A stretch of 29,914 bases of DNA from Elysia marginata. Its lineage: Eukaryota > Mollusca > Gastropoda > Plakobranchidae. The position numbers and the translations under genes were made by a program. This document shows, in pieces, positions 1 through 11,200 of this stretch (position 1 is the stretch's first letter; each line of letters begins with the position of its first letter). The stretch lies in NCBI GenBank assembly GCA_019649035.1, contig BMAT01012718.1, positions 71,274 through 101,187 of the forward strand, in the 5' to 3' direction. The notes beneath the pieces were generated by a model, which had not been told where the DNA came from, did not search any database, and saw nothing but the letters and a program-made list of their open reading frames with translations.

Positions 1-3000
1 AAAAAGGAAACTGCACTTTTTCATGTAACTTTTAAAAACATAATAATATAAGAAAATGTAAGACGATACTTTAAAAAAAAAGCCTTTTTCCCTTTGGGGG
101 TAATACTTTTCAAGTAACATAATCATCGTAACGAGAAAATGTATTTGCAATTCAGTGTCCTTATTAAACTGCCAAATTTTAAATTAATACTGCTTATACC
201 AGTACAATCGAAATTTTTAACCCGTTTCGCGTATATATGCCGAAATATTGAAGACGAAAAAAATTAAATCAGGGATATAAAACTGAATCAGGTAACTGAT
301 AGTGGTTTTAAAAAATCAGGCCTGCTTTCCCAAAAAACAGCAATTGTATCTTGGGCGTTTTGATTTCCTGGAATCGCTGCAAGTTTCAAATAAAGCAGTC
401 TTCTAACTAGAATCTATCGTTATACATGTAGTTAATTTATAAAGGCCTAATATCCCAAAAATCTTGATTCTGATAAATCTTAAAAGGCCCACACACAGTA
501 CATAATTCTAAAAAACTCTTTGCACACACATTTTTAGTCTTAGGTACTATTACATTGCTAAATCGAGACTCCCATAAAGAACTCGAAGCGCATAGTCCAA
601 TACAGAATTGTCATTCATAAAATACTTGAAATACAATTAAATTAACTTTAATATATAATAAACAATGAATGGGTGAAGAAGGCTTTGCCCTGGCATGCAA
701 TGTAATCTTTGATAGATCCTTATCTGTCAAATATTTGCATCCTAAATTGTATAGGGAATAATTTGTTTTTAAAAAGTACACCGACATAGAATTTGTTAAC
801 GAATTCTGTTGCTTTATTTTTCCAATGTCAGCTCGTCACTATAGTGGACCATCGCTGTTAGGTCATGAAATACTTTATCTAATCTATATTTAATGCCAAG
901 AGGATTTTCATTTGCAGCCTCTTATCAAGGCTACACTACTTCATTGTAGTTACCTCCTCTTCAATCTTCAGATAATCAAAATTGAGTACAGAGCTGATCT
1001 TATTCTTGCTGTCGTTGCCTCTTTAAAATGTGGATGACTTAAAATGTCGCGCACTGTAAACTTAAAATTAAATTCTTTACTTTTGAGTAAGAACTTTTAA
1101 ACAATTGACATTTCACGGCCATCTCTTGACATAGTAATTAAAAATCCTAGAAAACCTCAATAGTTTCCTCAAGTACTGTTTCTTCCTTGATTCAATCCGT
1201 AAGTTAACGTTCGATTCAAGTCTGGCTAGAGGTACCAATCCATAACAACATTGCTCCGAATCAAGCCTGCTGATAGAAATGTCAAGAATCGTCCCGTACA
1301 ATCTCACTACCGGCACTCCAGTTGCTCGATTCCGTTAGCTGTGCGGACACCCAACAATCCATCATATTATAACTTAAAGTGTTACAAGAGACAATTAATT
1401 ATGGATGGAAGATGAAAATGGCAAGCCATTGGCACATGGTACACAAACACAGGGCATTTTTATATTTCTGTTGGTTAAATATTTAGTGCAATCGTAGCCG
1501 TGAGAAGACACGTAAGAGATTCCTATTTGGCTAACTAAATCGACATATGCGTGCGCTTTATATTTAGCTTTTTTCTCCAGACGTTGTCAATGAAAGAGAA
1601 AATACTATTGATGGAAAGGAAAAAAAGAGCATGTTTTAATCATTTTGTAATTTTTTTTAATCGGATCTGTGTGAAAAAAGGATCTAAAAAATCCAACTGT
1701 CCATCATACTACCCATGTCGCCCGACAACTCGTTGGACTTAAAGGTGTAGAAAATCGTCTTAGATCAGAAAGAAATAGGTGGACTATGGAGACAATTGTC
1801 TTCAGTCATGTGATATTCCAAACTTCGTTAATGAAAGAAATGTAACGTTTTCTCTTCGCTATGCTTGACTTATCTGCTTCCAAAATTTTATAAATTATAT
1901 ATTTCAGCTCGGGAGGTACATACGACTAAGCTATTGGCCTTCCGCCTTCGACAGACATAAAAAATAAAGTATAAAACACTTATAATAAAAGAGAAGTAGT
2001 AACGTCAATATTATCAATATCACAGAATAATTATATGTATGATACTAGTAAAGTAAAAAAATCGCAAATGCACAAGTATTTTATCTATTTTTTTATCCCG
2101 ACTGCTTTACGGTGACTCTTATCTTTTTTTATAAAACTCTAATTTTCAAACAGGTCTAGCACAATGCTAAAACATTTGGCACTATCCGAAAGGCGCTTCT
2201 TTGCTTCTTTCAGACAAGACCTCAATCATTATGTGAGTCTCATGGGTAAGTGTTAGACAGCTACTGTTTACTTAGTAAGCCTATTAAGTATGCCCAATCA
2301 CTTGTTTGTATCTTCAGGAAGTTTCTCTTCAGGCACATACTTTTCACTTTTAATTTTTTTGCTGGCGACACTCATAACTACGCATATGCATCAGCATGGA
2401 TTGTGATTACCTTGACTCGGCTTCATCGAACAAAATTAGAAATAGCATCAAGGGAGTTTAAAAAAAACAACCTAAAAATTGGTAGATGTAATGAAATAGA
2501 GAAAAATAAAGAAAAATTTTGAGATAATTTTGAGGCAATACTCCGCGTTTTAATGGACTGAAACGAGAAAAATTAGTGTGCAAGATGCCAAGATATTTAT
2601 TGGCTGAGAAGGAAAGATATTATATTGACCCTGTCGTAGTCATACCCATTCAATGATTTCACAAACCAAAGGCTTGTAAATATATTAAAAGACAAGAATA
2701 GAATTAACTTTTTAAACATGTATATAATGTATGTTTTATCTTTGCTAAAAGCCTCGGTTTCATTCAGTTATGTTATTAATATATCATCATGGTGAATCTC
2801 TTCGGTACACATTGCATTATAAAATCCATGGACCATGAAATTGAAAACATTAAATATTTCGTTCGTTTTCCTTCCTGGGCCATATGACTTGGAATGCCCT
2901 ACCCGATTTCAATCGGCGCAGGAAAATAACATCCGTTTGTGAATATTGTTTATACAAGGTTTATTTTTTTATGGAAGCAGCTTATTTGATTGGGTTCATT

Positions 3001-3299
3001 TTAAATAGGGTAGTTTTTACAAAAATGTATACGTTTAAATGTATTCTGCATTTACATGCATTTTGTACGAGTATAGTTTTACAAACTTACGAATACAACC
3101 ATGAAATCCCCATATGAGATCTTTGCGTTGCTCCGTTATCTAAACGACTTAATAAGCCAACTTGCTCGTTGTATGAACGGTCAAAAGAAACTATGACGAA
3201 ATCGACAGATAGCATTGCCTATACTCAAAACCCATGCTTAGAGCACTGCAATAAAAAAAACCTTATTGACTGTGTGTTACGAACCTTGATAAAATACTG
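1..3299. other. Anonymous AT-rich DNA
   Basis: I see no recognisable gene, RNA or repeat family. Two splice-flanked open segments (minus 954-1020 and plus about 2150-2245) were considered but match nothing known. Confidence 0.5.
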
Positions 3300-3780
3300 A
3301 TGTGCTTAGAACTGCCGAGACCAAGATCTACATGCAGTTTAAAATCTCAGGAAAAAAGTTGTAGGCCCGACATGATATCTAGATCTAGATAGCTTCAAAG
3401 CCTAGATCTATCTATGTTTAGATCTTGATCTTCTTGATTTAGGTCTAGATGTTAACTTCAACATAATGAAGAGAATAGTTTAGCTTAGATCTGCTGTGAC
3501 CGAGATATTACTTAGTTTCAGATCTCAGTATAGATTTATTATCTATGTTATGGTAAGACATAATCAATGCTTAGCTCTTTAAGTTTGAAAAGAATATTCG
3601 GAGCGGTTTGTTTTGCCCTTTGTTTTGTTATGGAAGTTTCTCCAAAATTTTATACAGATCAATCAAATTAATCGAGAGCTAGCCTAGACTCTAACGTTAA
3701 ATCTAAATAGCTCTAGCAATCTGTTCTATGTCTTACAAACCCGCCCTTTGTTTTTGCAGTAACGTTTCTTTATAATATTC
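3300..3780. repeat. Region dense in AGATCT / CTAGATCT palindromes
   Basis: At least six AGATCT sites fall between about 3325 and 3530 (near 3327, 3385, 3406, 3422, 3488 and 3521), many inside longer TCTAGATC-type runs. No coding potential is visible. It looks like a decayed simple repeat built on a tagatc unit, leading into the minisatellite at 3782. Confidence 0.55.
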
Positions 3781-3781
3781 A

Positions 3782-3927
3782 TGCACACTTATAATTTAGA
3801 TCTTTCGATGCGCACATTTATAATTTAGATCTTTCGATGCGCACATTTCTAATTTAGATCTTTCGATGCGCACATTTTTAATTTAGATCTTTCGATGCGC
3901 ACATTTATAATTTAGATCTTTCGGTGC
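3782..3927 (+). repeat. 29-bp minisatellite, five copies
   Basis: Five tandem copies share the core AATTTAGATCTTTCGATGCG. The repeat interval is 29 bp for copies 2-5; copy 1 is two bases shorter, and the last copy diverges at its end (TCGGTGC). Variation is concentrated at one position after CACATTT (A, C, T, A). Each unit contains one AGATCT palindrome and a CpG. Confidence 0.95.
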
Positions 3928-4223
3928 TGTGGCTAATATTAAACATGTCTGATATGGAAACCGTCGCTTTTGCTACGGCATAAGGCTTTCATAAGCTGGC
4001 ACTGTCAAGTAGGCTAGATTTCACATCTCTTTATTTCTATAAAACTTTTCAGACCGAGTGGTGCAAAAACCGATTTATTAACTTTTTTTTAGTGTGTTGA
4101 TTACACGGGTATCTATTACTAGAAGCTCTGGCTGAGAAAATGTAACTGTGCTAGCAATTTTGTTCCACATGGTCGATAAAGTTTAAATAGTGATTTGAAA
4201 TGTCTTTTTATAAACCCGTAAAG

Positions 4224-4405
4224 CATTTTTGGGACTTAAAAATTGGCCTATATAAATCTTTAGAGGCCTCTGTGTTTAAAAGTAAAACATAATTTTTTTG
4301 AAGCTCTTGGTTGTTTCGAACCCAAGGAGAAGACACTGTCAGTTTAGATCTCAACTCTATCATAACAAGTATAAAGAAAATTTTATTAATATTGTATGAA
4401 TGCTA
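4224..4405 (+). repeat. Interspersed repeat, copy 1
   Basis: This stretch aligns with 19705-19960. Shared landmarks include GGGACTTAAAA/GGGGTTTAAAA, an AGAGG segment, TTTTTTGAAGCTCT, AAGGAGAAGA, then TCATAA and TGTATGAATGCTAA/TATATGAATCTAA. No terminal repeats or coding sequence are visible, so it is an unclassified repeat family. It runs directly into the reverse-transcriptase remnant that starts near 4430. Confidence 0.7.
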
Positions 4406-4429
4406 AGTGCGGTTAAGGGCATGGTGTCT

Positions 4430-4945
4430 ATTCTATATCAGCAGCATTCGACACATTAGATCATGAAATAATCCTGAAACGTTTATCTATATAATCTGGA
4501 CTGCAAGGCATTACCTTGAGATGGTTTACATCCGATTTAGATGTTCGCCAATATTATGCAATTGTTAATGGAAAAAGATCTGTTTAAACTCCGTTAAAAT
4601 TTGGTGTTCCGCGCGCGAGACTAAGTCATAGGCCTGTTTTATATACCATTATACATCTTTCATTTAGGTAATGTAGTCAGGCAACATAATGTTTCACATG
4701 TAATGATGTATGCCGATGATACTCAGCTTTACAAATCTGCCAAATCTTCTAAAATCGTTGGTCTTATTGTTGATGTAGAATCCTGTATTGACGCTGTTAA
4801 GGCATGGATGACAACAAACAAACTCTCAAGATGGATGATGGTAAGACAAAAGTTATACGTATCAATAATTCTGAGAAATTTTATATAGGTTGCAATCTTA
4901 TGTGGATTCAACGAGGAACTTGGGAAGCTGTCGAAACTATAATGT
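4430..4945 (+). pseudogene. Decayed non-LTR (LINE, CR1/L2/Jockey-like) reverse-transcriptase fragment
   Basis: Frame 1 from 4438 reads SAAFDTLDHEIILKRL, the reverse-transcriptase motif A region typical of CR1/L2/Jockey LINEs, followed by a WFTSDL-like and an IVNGKRS segment and a GVP motif. Frame 2 from 4703 gives MYADDTQLY, the catalytic motif C with both aspartates. It continues through VESCIDAVKAWMTTNKLS, a segment common in CR1-type elements. From 4831 the similarity returns to frame 1 (KMDDGKTKVIRIN). Several in-frame stops and at least two frameshifts show it is inactive. No endonuclease domain or 3' end is recognisable nearby. Confidence 0.88.
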
Positions 4946-7900
4946 AACATAGATATGGAAATTTGTTTTGAAAGTCTTCAAAGTCTTCTTTCTTAAAAAC
5001 GGCGGATTGTTAAATTCTAAGTTGCTTCTTGAAAAACTTTAAAATAAAAAAATATTGAAGGGTGAAAAATTTGGAGTTCTAAAAAAAGTGCACTTTCCTA
5101 CCATAAATAATGTATCCTACAAAATTTGAAGTTATTTTGTTCAGAGTTTTACGGGACCGAAATTTCAAAGTATACAAATATATATATAGAAAAGAGCATC
5201 ATAAGCGCGGAAACGATTCTCGTCTTTCAAAAATTGTTAGGATTTTTTTTGCTAATTATCATTTTTACCACCGTTTCATAGCCACATTAATCCCTTTAGC
5301 AGCTTTTGTGCGCTTATTCATCTGCCATACTTTGTTTAACGGTATTTCTGTTTGTTGGGATTGCTGTATTTGTGTGTGGAATTGCAGCCTTTAAAAGATT
5401 GATCCCAAACTCAGATTTACAGGCGGTTTAGATTCAATAAGTATTATATTTGACTTCTCCGCAGCTTTTGAGTCACTGTTAGAGATATGTGTGGCGACAA
5501 TTATTTTATGGCGATGTAAATCAAGCGCGTTTTCTCGACATACAATGAAAGCGAACTTAAAGAGAATCATACAAAAATGGCTGCCAACGCTCTGTCGGAC
5601 TATTGGCTCGGCCATCATCTTGTTGTTGCCCAAAATCAATAAATGGACGCCGGAGAGAACGTTGGACTGACAAGGCTCTTTCACTGCTTATCATCTTAAC
5701 TGGCATCCGCGTTCCAGTTCAACTAATTAAGCCCGTTACAGCGGAAGTGATTAGAAGCAAAAACGGAAGCAGTTTCAACGTCCACCAAAGATTGATTTTG
5801 TCTGCGCTAGCTTCCTACTCTACAGAATGTGGCTACGTTCTGGTATGGCAATGTGTAGAAGATTTACAATGATCGTGGTGTGGTTCCGTTGGAGTTTTGT
5901 AAAATACTATGAAAGTGCTTCAAATCTTTTTCCCTCTCTATCCTATATTGGACTAAAGTCTAAACATTGGGTGTGAGTACTTAAAGTTACCTTTATTTAC
6001 ATCACAAACACTGATTTAACACCTGAGTCGTCTCATTCTTCGTTCCAACGAACAATAAACAACCAGTTGCTATGGTGACAGGATTTCCCCAAACCGCATA
6101 GTATCACTCTTTACTTCGTGCGATACAATGAAAATCCGGCTACAATGTTATCCATCAGTTCCATTATTTGACAATCGAGAATCGATTCTCGCCGGAACAA
6201 AGCAAGGGTCACTAATGTTTGGCCCTGACGGCAGAAGTATAGAGAAGATAGAGTAGTATTAAGTAATACGATGGGAGTCGGGTATTGATTCGGGTGATAC
6301 CTGAAGCAATAACAGGAAAGCTTGTATCAACAGAAGCACACATTTGAAATTCAGAAGTAGCGATCAAAAGCTGAAAAACCAAAAAATCCTGGGAAATATT
6401 CTTACATTGATTCAAAACTGCCTACCTGTGGGTGGACATAATGCACTAAAACGGGCAGCAGGATAAGCTGAGTCTGCACTGAGATTAAGATGGCTATTCA
6501 CTTCTTTCTCAGCTTTGATTCATTTATATGTATATTTTCCCATACAAGGCTAGTGGTCAGTATGTGCTCAAATGAAGGCAATAATAAAAAAATTGATTAG
6601 CTGTGCATCTTATCGCGCAACCTTTAAAATGTTAAATTCCAACTTCCAATATTGTTTCGAATGGCGGTGCCAAATCGTAGCTTTTTAAGACAGCTTGATA
6701 TTGTAACACCTTGACAAATTATAAGAGGTAGCAAGCAAGTAATTAGAGACATTTAATTAATTTATGCCTTAATAGACACCTGCTGTGCGATAGGGGGTAA
6801 AGGTTAATACATTAGTCGTCATTCACAAGATGAGTCGCACTTTTTCTCGTGGCGACAGCTAACAGAACGGTAGAAGCAAGCCCATATTTTTTACATAACC
6901 TCCTGAATGATTGATAAGGCTATGTGAAGTGGAGAGACTCGACTCTAGTAGTCTGCCCAGTGCTAAAATGAGAATAAGTCTACACTGGAACAATGTAGCA
7001 GAGTAGAGCAAGGGGCGGTTCCTCTTACATCCTTTTGTGTAAATATAACCGGCACAATCCTTGGCAGCAATGGCTAGACAGGCACCATCGCGGTGCGTGC
7101 CAGTTTTGAGGTTCTCCGCGATGCTTGATAGAGAAGAGTACATGATTTTAGAGGTTGATCGTTCCATGTCAAGAGGTTTGTTTACAGCACGACAGTCATG
7201 TTGACCGAATTCAATAAATCGGTAAATGATTTAGTAACATTTGAAAACACGGCAAGGAGCTGATGAATTAATACATGTAGTATGGATGCCGGTACCGTCA
7301 AGGGATGCAATGATATTATTTTTAATTTGAGCAATTACAGGACGCGTTAAGACGTTGGCGCAGATACAGGCCCAATGACTACATTCCCTTCAAGCTAAGA
7401 GTGAAGACAGCGTCAAACCTTCACTTTCAGAATGGCTTAAAAAACATTAAAATGGCCAAGTAATAAAGCGCTGTGTATAATCCCCCAATTTTAAGTTGAA
7501 AGGAAAGGAGACTTTTGAGGGAGATATTATAAAAACACCGAATGTATAAGGTAAAGCGCATGTACATATGTATTGAATTTGTATATCTACTCCCGACAAA
7601 TGTATTCAATTTTATCCACAAGTAGTAAATCAAACGACATAGAATCTTCGAAGGGCATGGGTTAGCTTATGTTATAAACGATTCCTTTAAAAGGGCAATA
7701 GACTTTGTAAGTTAGTAATTTCATACGCTCAAAGCAAACCACATAGAGGTCACTGGTGTGGGCAGAATGTGTTTTGAGAGGCGTCGATTGAGAACTTTTT
7801 CAATAAGCTGCTTACTTTGAATAACGCTCTCAATGAAAAATTTGCATAGACCCAATAATTCTGATTGAAGACAATACGGTGCATAATATCATTAAGTTTT

Positions 7901-8294
7901 TGTTTTCACCCTTGACAAAAAAGCACTATGTGTTTTGTTTTTCTTTAATTGATACGCTTAAGTAAAGAAAAAAATTAATTTCTTTAAATTATGTCTACAA
8001 AAATGCCTGTCTTTTGTTTCAATTTACAGCATTGCACTAAAATCTCCAATTGGTAGAATATGTGGCAACCTGCACCCGCTGTTACATAATATTAAAATGC
8101 CTTAAACTGAACACGGCCTTGTGAGCATTTTACAAAACCAGTGCTGACAGGGCTTGGAAGTGAGCATGAATCTTTACATTTAAAATCTACCAAAAACAAG
8201 GCATAGGTGTGAGTACGACATTGCTTACTTTCAGACTTATGTTTCTCTTTTAGGCTTGCTAAAAGTTGGTTGACAACAGAAGCATGAAGTTGGT
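4946..8294. other. Anonymous DNA
   Basis: Apart from the weak frame at 5395-5670 I see only short open frames with no recognisable domains. The minus frame at 6859-7167 is the longest and resembles nothing known. Confidence 0.5.
5395..5670 (+). pseudogene. Open frame of 91 codons, unrecognised; possible second reverse-transcriptase remnant
   Basis: This frame runs between stop codons, with no good ATG start. Residues IIFDFSAAFES at 5443-5475 resemble a reverse-transcriptase motif A block, but the following LDH-type residues and the later YADD block are absent. The remainder (ending LPKINKWTPERTLD) matches nothing I recognise. It could be a fragment of another LINE or a chance frame. Confidence 0.2.
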
Positions 8295-8396
8295 TAAAGA
8301 TTTTCTATCAGCGTGTATGGTGTTTGAACAGTGTGCGAGTTGAGATAAAGATTTTCTATCAGCGTGTATGGTGTTTGAACTATGTGCGAGCTGAGA
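8295..8396 (+). repeat. 51-bp tandem duplication
   Basis: Two adjacent 51-bp copies (8295-8345 and 8346-8396) begin TAAAGATTTTCTATCAGCGT and differ at three positions. No coding sequence or known element is associated with them. Confidence 0.93.
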
Positions 8397-10888
8397 TAGA
8401 TAGTACAAAATACCATAAATATGCGTTTATAGTACGTTTGACTTTTGAGATTGAGAGCAATGTGGGCAAAAGCGCTAAGGCCCAGAGTGAGAGACTTACT
8501 TAGAAGTTACAAAATGTGTATGTTTACCAAAAAGCACCTCAAAATGTCAATGATAAAACAGACCATTCGAGCAGGCGACAATGAGATCTCAAAATATGCA
8601 AGTGTCATGGGATTGCTGAAAACTGTTTGGTATATTCGCGCCCATGAGTTTACACAACACTGACAACAGTCAACTGAGTACGGACTCAATGTTTGAGTTC
8701 AAAAGAATTCTTCAATACGCTAAGTAGTACATCCTATGGGCACGTTTGAAACTCAACCGGCTCAATTATCCTGTCTTTTGAATGTCAAAACACATGTAGT
8801 ATACAATAATCCTGATACCTAAATATATGGACAACGTGAGGTGGCAGAACAGCTTCAATATTGGAAAAACCAACTGCACTTGCTTCAGAATATGCGCAAG
8901 GACAAAATCGCCAGATCACAGATAGAGCTAGCCGATACACAGCAAGTACTTTTTAAGTTTAAAATGTTGGAAATAGGTTCAAAATGGCACGAGAAATGCG
9001 AGAGTACCAACGCAAGGAGGCAAACTGCACGATAGTTTCGGAAGAGAGAAAAGTGGCTGTTCTTGTATAATATAAACTTCATATAATACAATTAAAAAGG
9101 AGTAATGGGTTAAAAGGCAAAGTAGAAATTTGATATAGACAACCAGCTGGAAAAAAAATGTTGCAGCAAACAGGGTGCCAAGCAACTCTAGAAAGAAAAA
9201 AAAACAAAGTATTACGATATTGCCAGGCGTCAAGAGCTAAGCAGCAATGATTGAAAATACATTGTACATGTATCATCATAACATTTATTATCATTCCATT
9301 ATAAAACAAGAATTATCGGTGCAGACGAGTTACGTAATATTCTAATAAAAATTGGAATGGGAAAAGGTAAGCAATATAAAGGCAGTAACTCAATAACGAT
9401 AAAACGACTAATAGTGTAGACAGACAATTTTCAGGAGAAATCAGGGCAGTTCTGACAAGTTATAAAAATAAGTCAAATAATGTTACAGTATCTAGTCATA
9501 ATTAAAGCCAATTCAAGAGGGAAAATATCTTTTTTTTTTTTTTCCTTTTGAAGGCCAGCTATCAAGAGCCAGACTAAAGCAATTGAAGTTCGTCAAGTTT
9601 ATATTTACAAAATTATGCAAGTTGAAAAACATGATAGCTTGAGGGCAGTGGCTGCTGTTCTTGCAGTCAAGTAAATTGATACACATAAGATAGAACGTAT
9701 TTGAAGCTTGCTTGAGAGGATGTTTGTATGCCACAGACGTGCGCGCGCATATCTTCCAACCACAATATATTGATTTCGGGACATCTTACCCCCGCCCCCA
9801 TTTCCCGAGTGCAGATGGAAAGATTTGAAAGGCATTGACAGGCTGTGGGATATATGTCGTATTTTGTCCAGAGCTAACTTGATGTAATATCCCTGAAATG
9901 TTTTAATTCGTGTCAAAACTCCCATTCCGTGTGCTATGAAAAAAAATTTGAACACAACAAAAAGGGATTTGGAAAAAAAATAGAACATATTCGATTTGAG
10001 CGGTGCGTGAAATAATTATTGTATCAGATTCGCATTAGATCTTTTTGGGCGTCTGCTCTTCCACTCTGCTGAGCGCGGAGGTGATCCCTATGTGGCTTCT
10101 CCTCGTCGACCTGTCTTTATATCACTTGTATATTAATCGTTGTATGTCTTCAAGATATCCATTTTTCAGTTATGAAAATGGAGGACAAAGAAAATCTTTT
10201 CTTTTTAATTTAACAGTATGTGTCTTTATTACGGTAACAACCTTTTTACGGTTAGACTCTCATTTGAATAGGTTTGACAAATTTACATATTGTTGTTATT
10301 TACTTAATTAACCGACCCAGATGTCTTTGATGTCTAACTCTATGTTATCATTAAGCCGTCGACCAATAAATCGGATAAATCAGCGACTACCTCTGTGCGT
10401 GGTCTGTGTATATTTATAATCTAGTTTGTAGCAGTGGAACCGACTTCCACGAAATCGATCTGAACCGAGGTCTTCTTTTTTTCTTTCTACTGCTCCTTGT
10501 TTTGTAAAACGTGGGAAATAGGGACGACAGGTTTTGTAAGAAAGTGTTGAGGAGAAAATAGAAGTAAAATCACCCCAAATGAAATGACCCACACGGAACA
10601 CAGCGTTTAGCTCGACTGACGTCTACGAATCTAATTTCCAATACGGTCAGGTCCATTCAAGGGCTGTATGAGTTGATGGATTCCTCTTGCAGGGCTTTTT
10701 TAAGAGCCAATCACAAAACAGGAGGGGGTGTTGTTGTTCTTGCTGGGTTTTTTTGTGGGTGGGGGGGGGTTGCTTTGCTTTAGATCTTCATGCCCGATAA
10801 ACCTGAGTATTAAACTGTTTTTCAATAGGTCGTTTCTTTAAAAACAGTTTTTAAACCCTTAGTGAATAATTTTTTATGAAAGTTGAAG
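8397..10888. other. Anonymous DNA with two open frames of protein-like composition
   Basis: Plus frames end at 8663 and 9035. The second (about 67 codons from 8832) is rich in Gln, Lys and Leu and would be helical. Neither matches a known family. A T-run (about 9529-9543) and a G-rich tract (about 10758-10770) are present. Confidence 0.4.
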
Positions 10889-11200
10889 CGTTGTGGTCTA
10901 GTGGTAGACGCTAGGCTTTCGGAGCGAGAGGTCCGGGGTTCGAGTCCTGCTATCGGCAGGTCGACGTTTAGTCCTTAAGAAAGGTTATTTACACACATTT
11001 CTTCGCCTCAGTCATGCGTTAAATGAGTACCCAACTATAGGCAGCGAAAGATCTTGTCAGAGTGCTAGAGTGATGCGCTTAACTAGCTTCTCCTCTGTGA
11101 GTTCAGAAGGTACTTGTTGGGAATAGCCTGTCGCGGAACCCATGTAAAGCGCTTAGAGCACATTAGTGGATAAGCGCTAAAAACGCTCCTTAAGTAAAAA
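10889..11200 (+). mobile_element. tRNA-derived SINE
   Basis: The 5' end is tRNA-like, with an RNA polymerase III A box TGGTCTAGTGG (10894-10904) and a perfect B box GGTTCGAGTCC (10937-10947), 32 bp apart as in a tRNA. A body of about 180 bp follows. The 3' part reads CATGTAAAGCGCTTAGAGCA and then TAAGCGCTA, so AGCGCTTA and TAAGCGCT can form an 8-bp stem. The element ends in a short A-rich tail. The anticodon region does not fold cleanly, which argues for a SINE head and not a functional tRNA. Diverged relatives are at 19540 and 29559. Confidence 0.85.

Noticed and set aside
440-610. Minus-strand open frame of about 58 codons containing SSSLWESRFSNV
   Set aside because: It vaguely recalls retroelement C-terminal LWNSLP segments, but the following residues do not fit and there are no supporting motifs.
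954-1020. Minus-strand exon candidate ending DYLKIEEE before gtaact
   Set aside because: The acceptor is weak, the plus strand is equally open here, and there is no homology; not supported as a gene.
2150-2245. Plus-strand exon candidate ending QDLNHYVSLM before gtaagt
   Set aside because: Splice sites are plausible, but about 30 open codons are expected by chance and no partner exon or family match was found.
6859-7167. 102-codon minus-strand frame
   Set aside because: Its LALGRLLESS segment looks superficially like the NMNAT LLCGADLLESF motif, but it lacks Cys and the Gly-Ala-Asp, and its flanks do not match.
10889-10960. Functional tRNA gene
   Set aside because: A and B boxes are good, but the arms do not pair cleanly and the sequence continues into a SINE body with a diverged relative at 19540.
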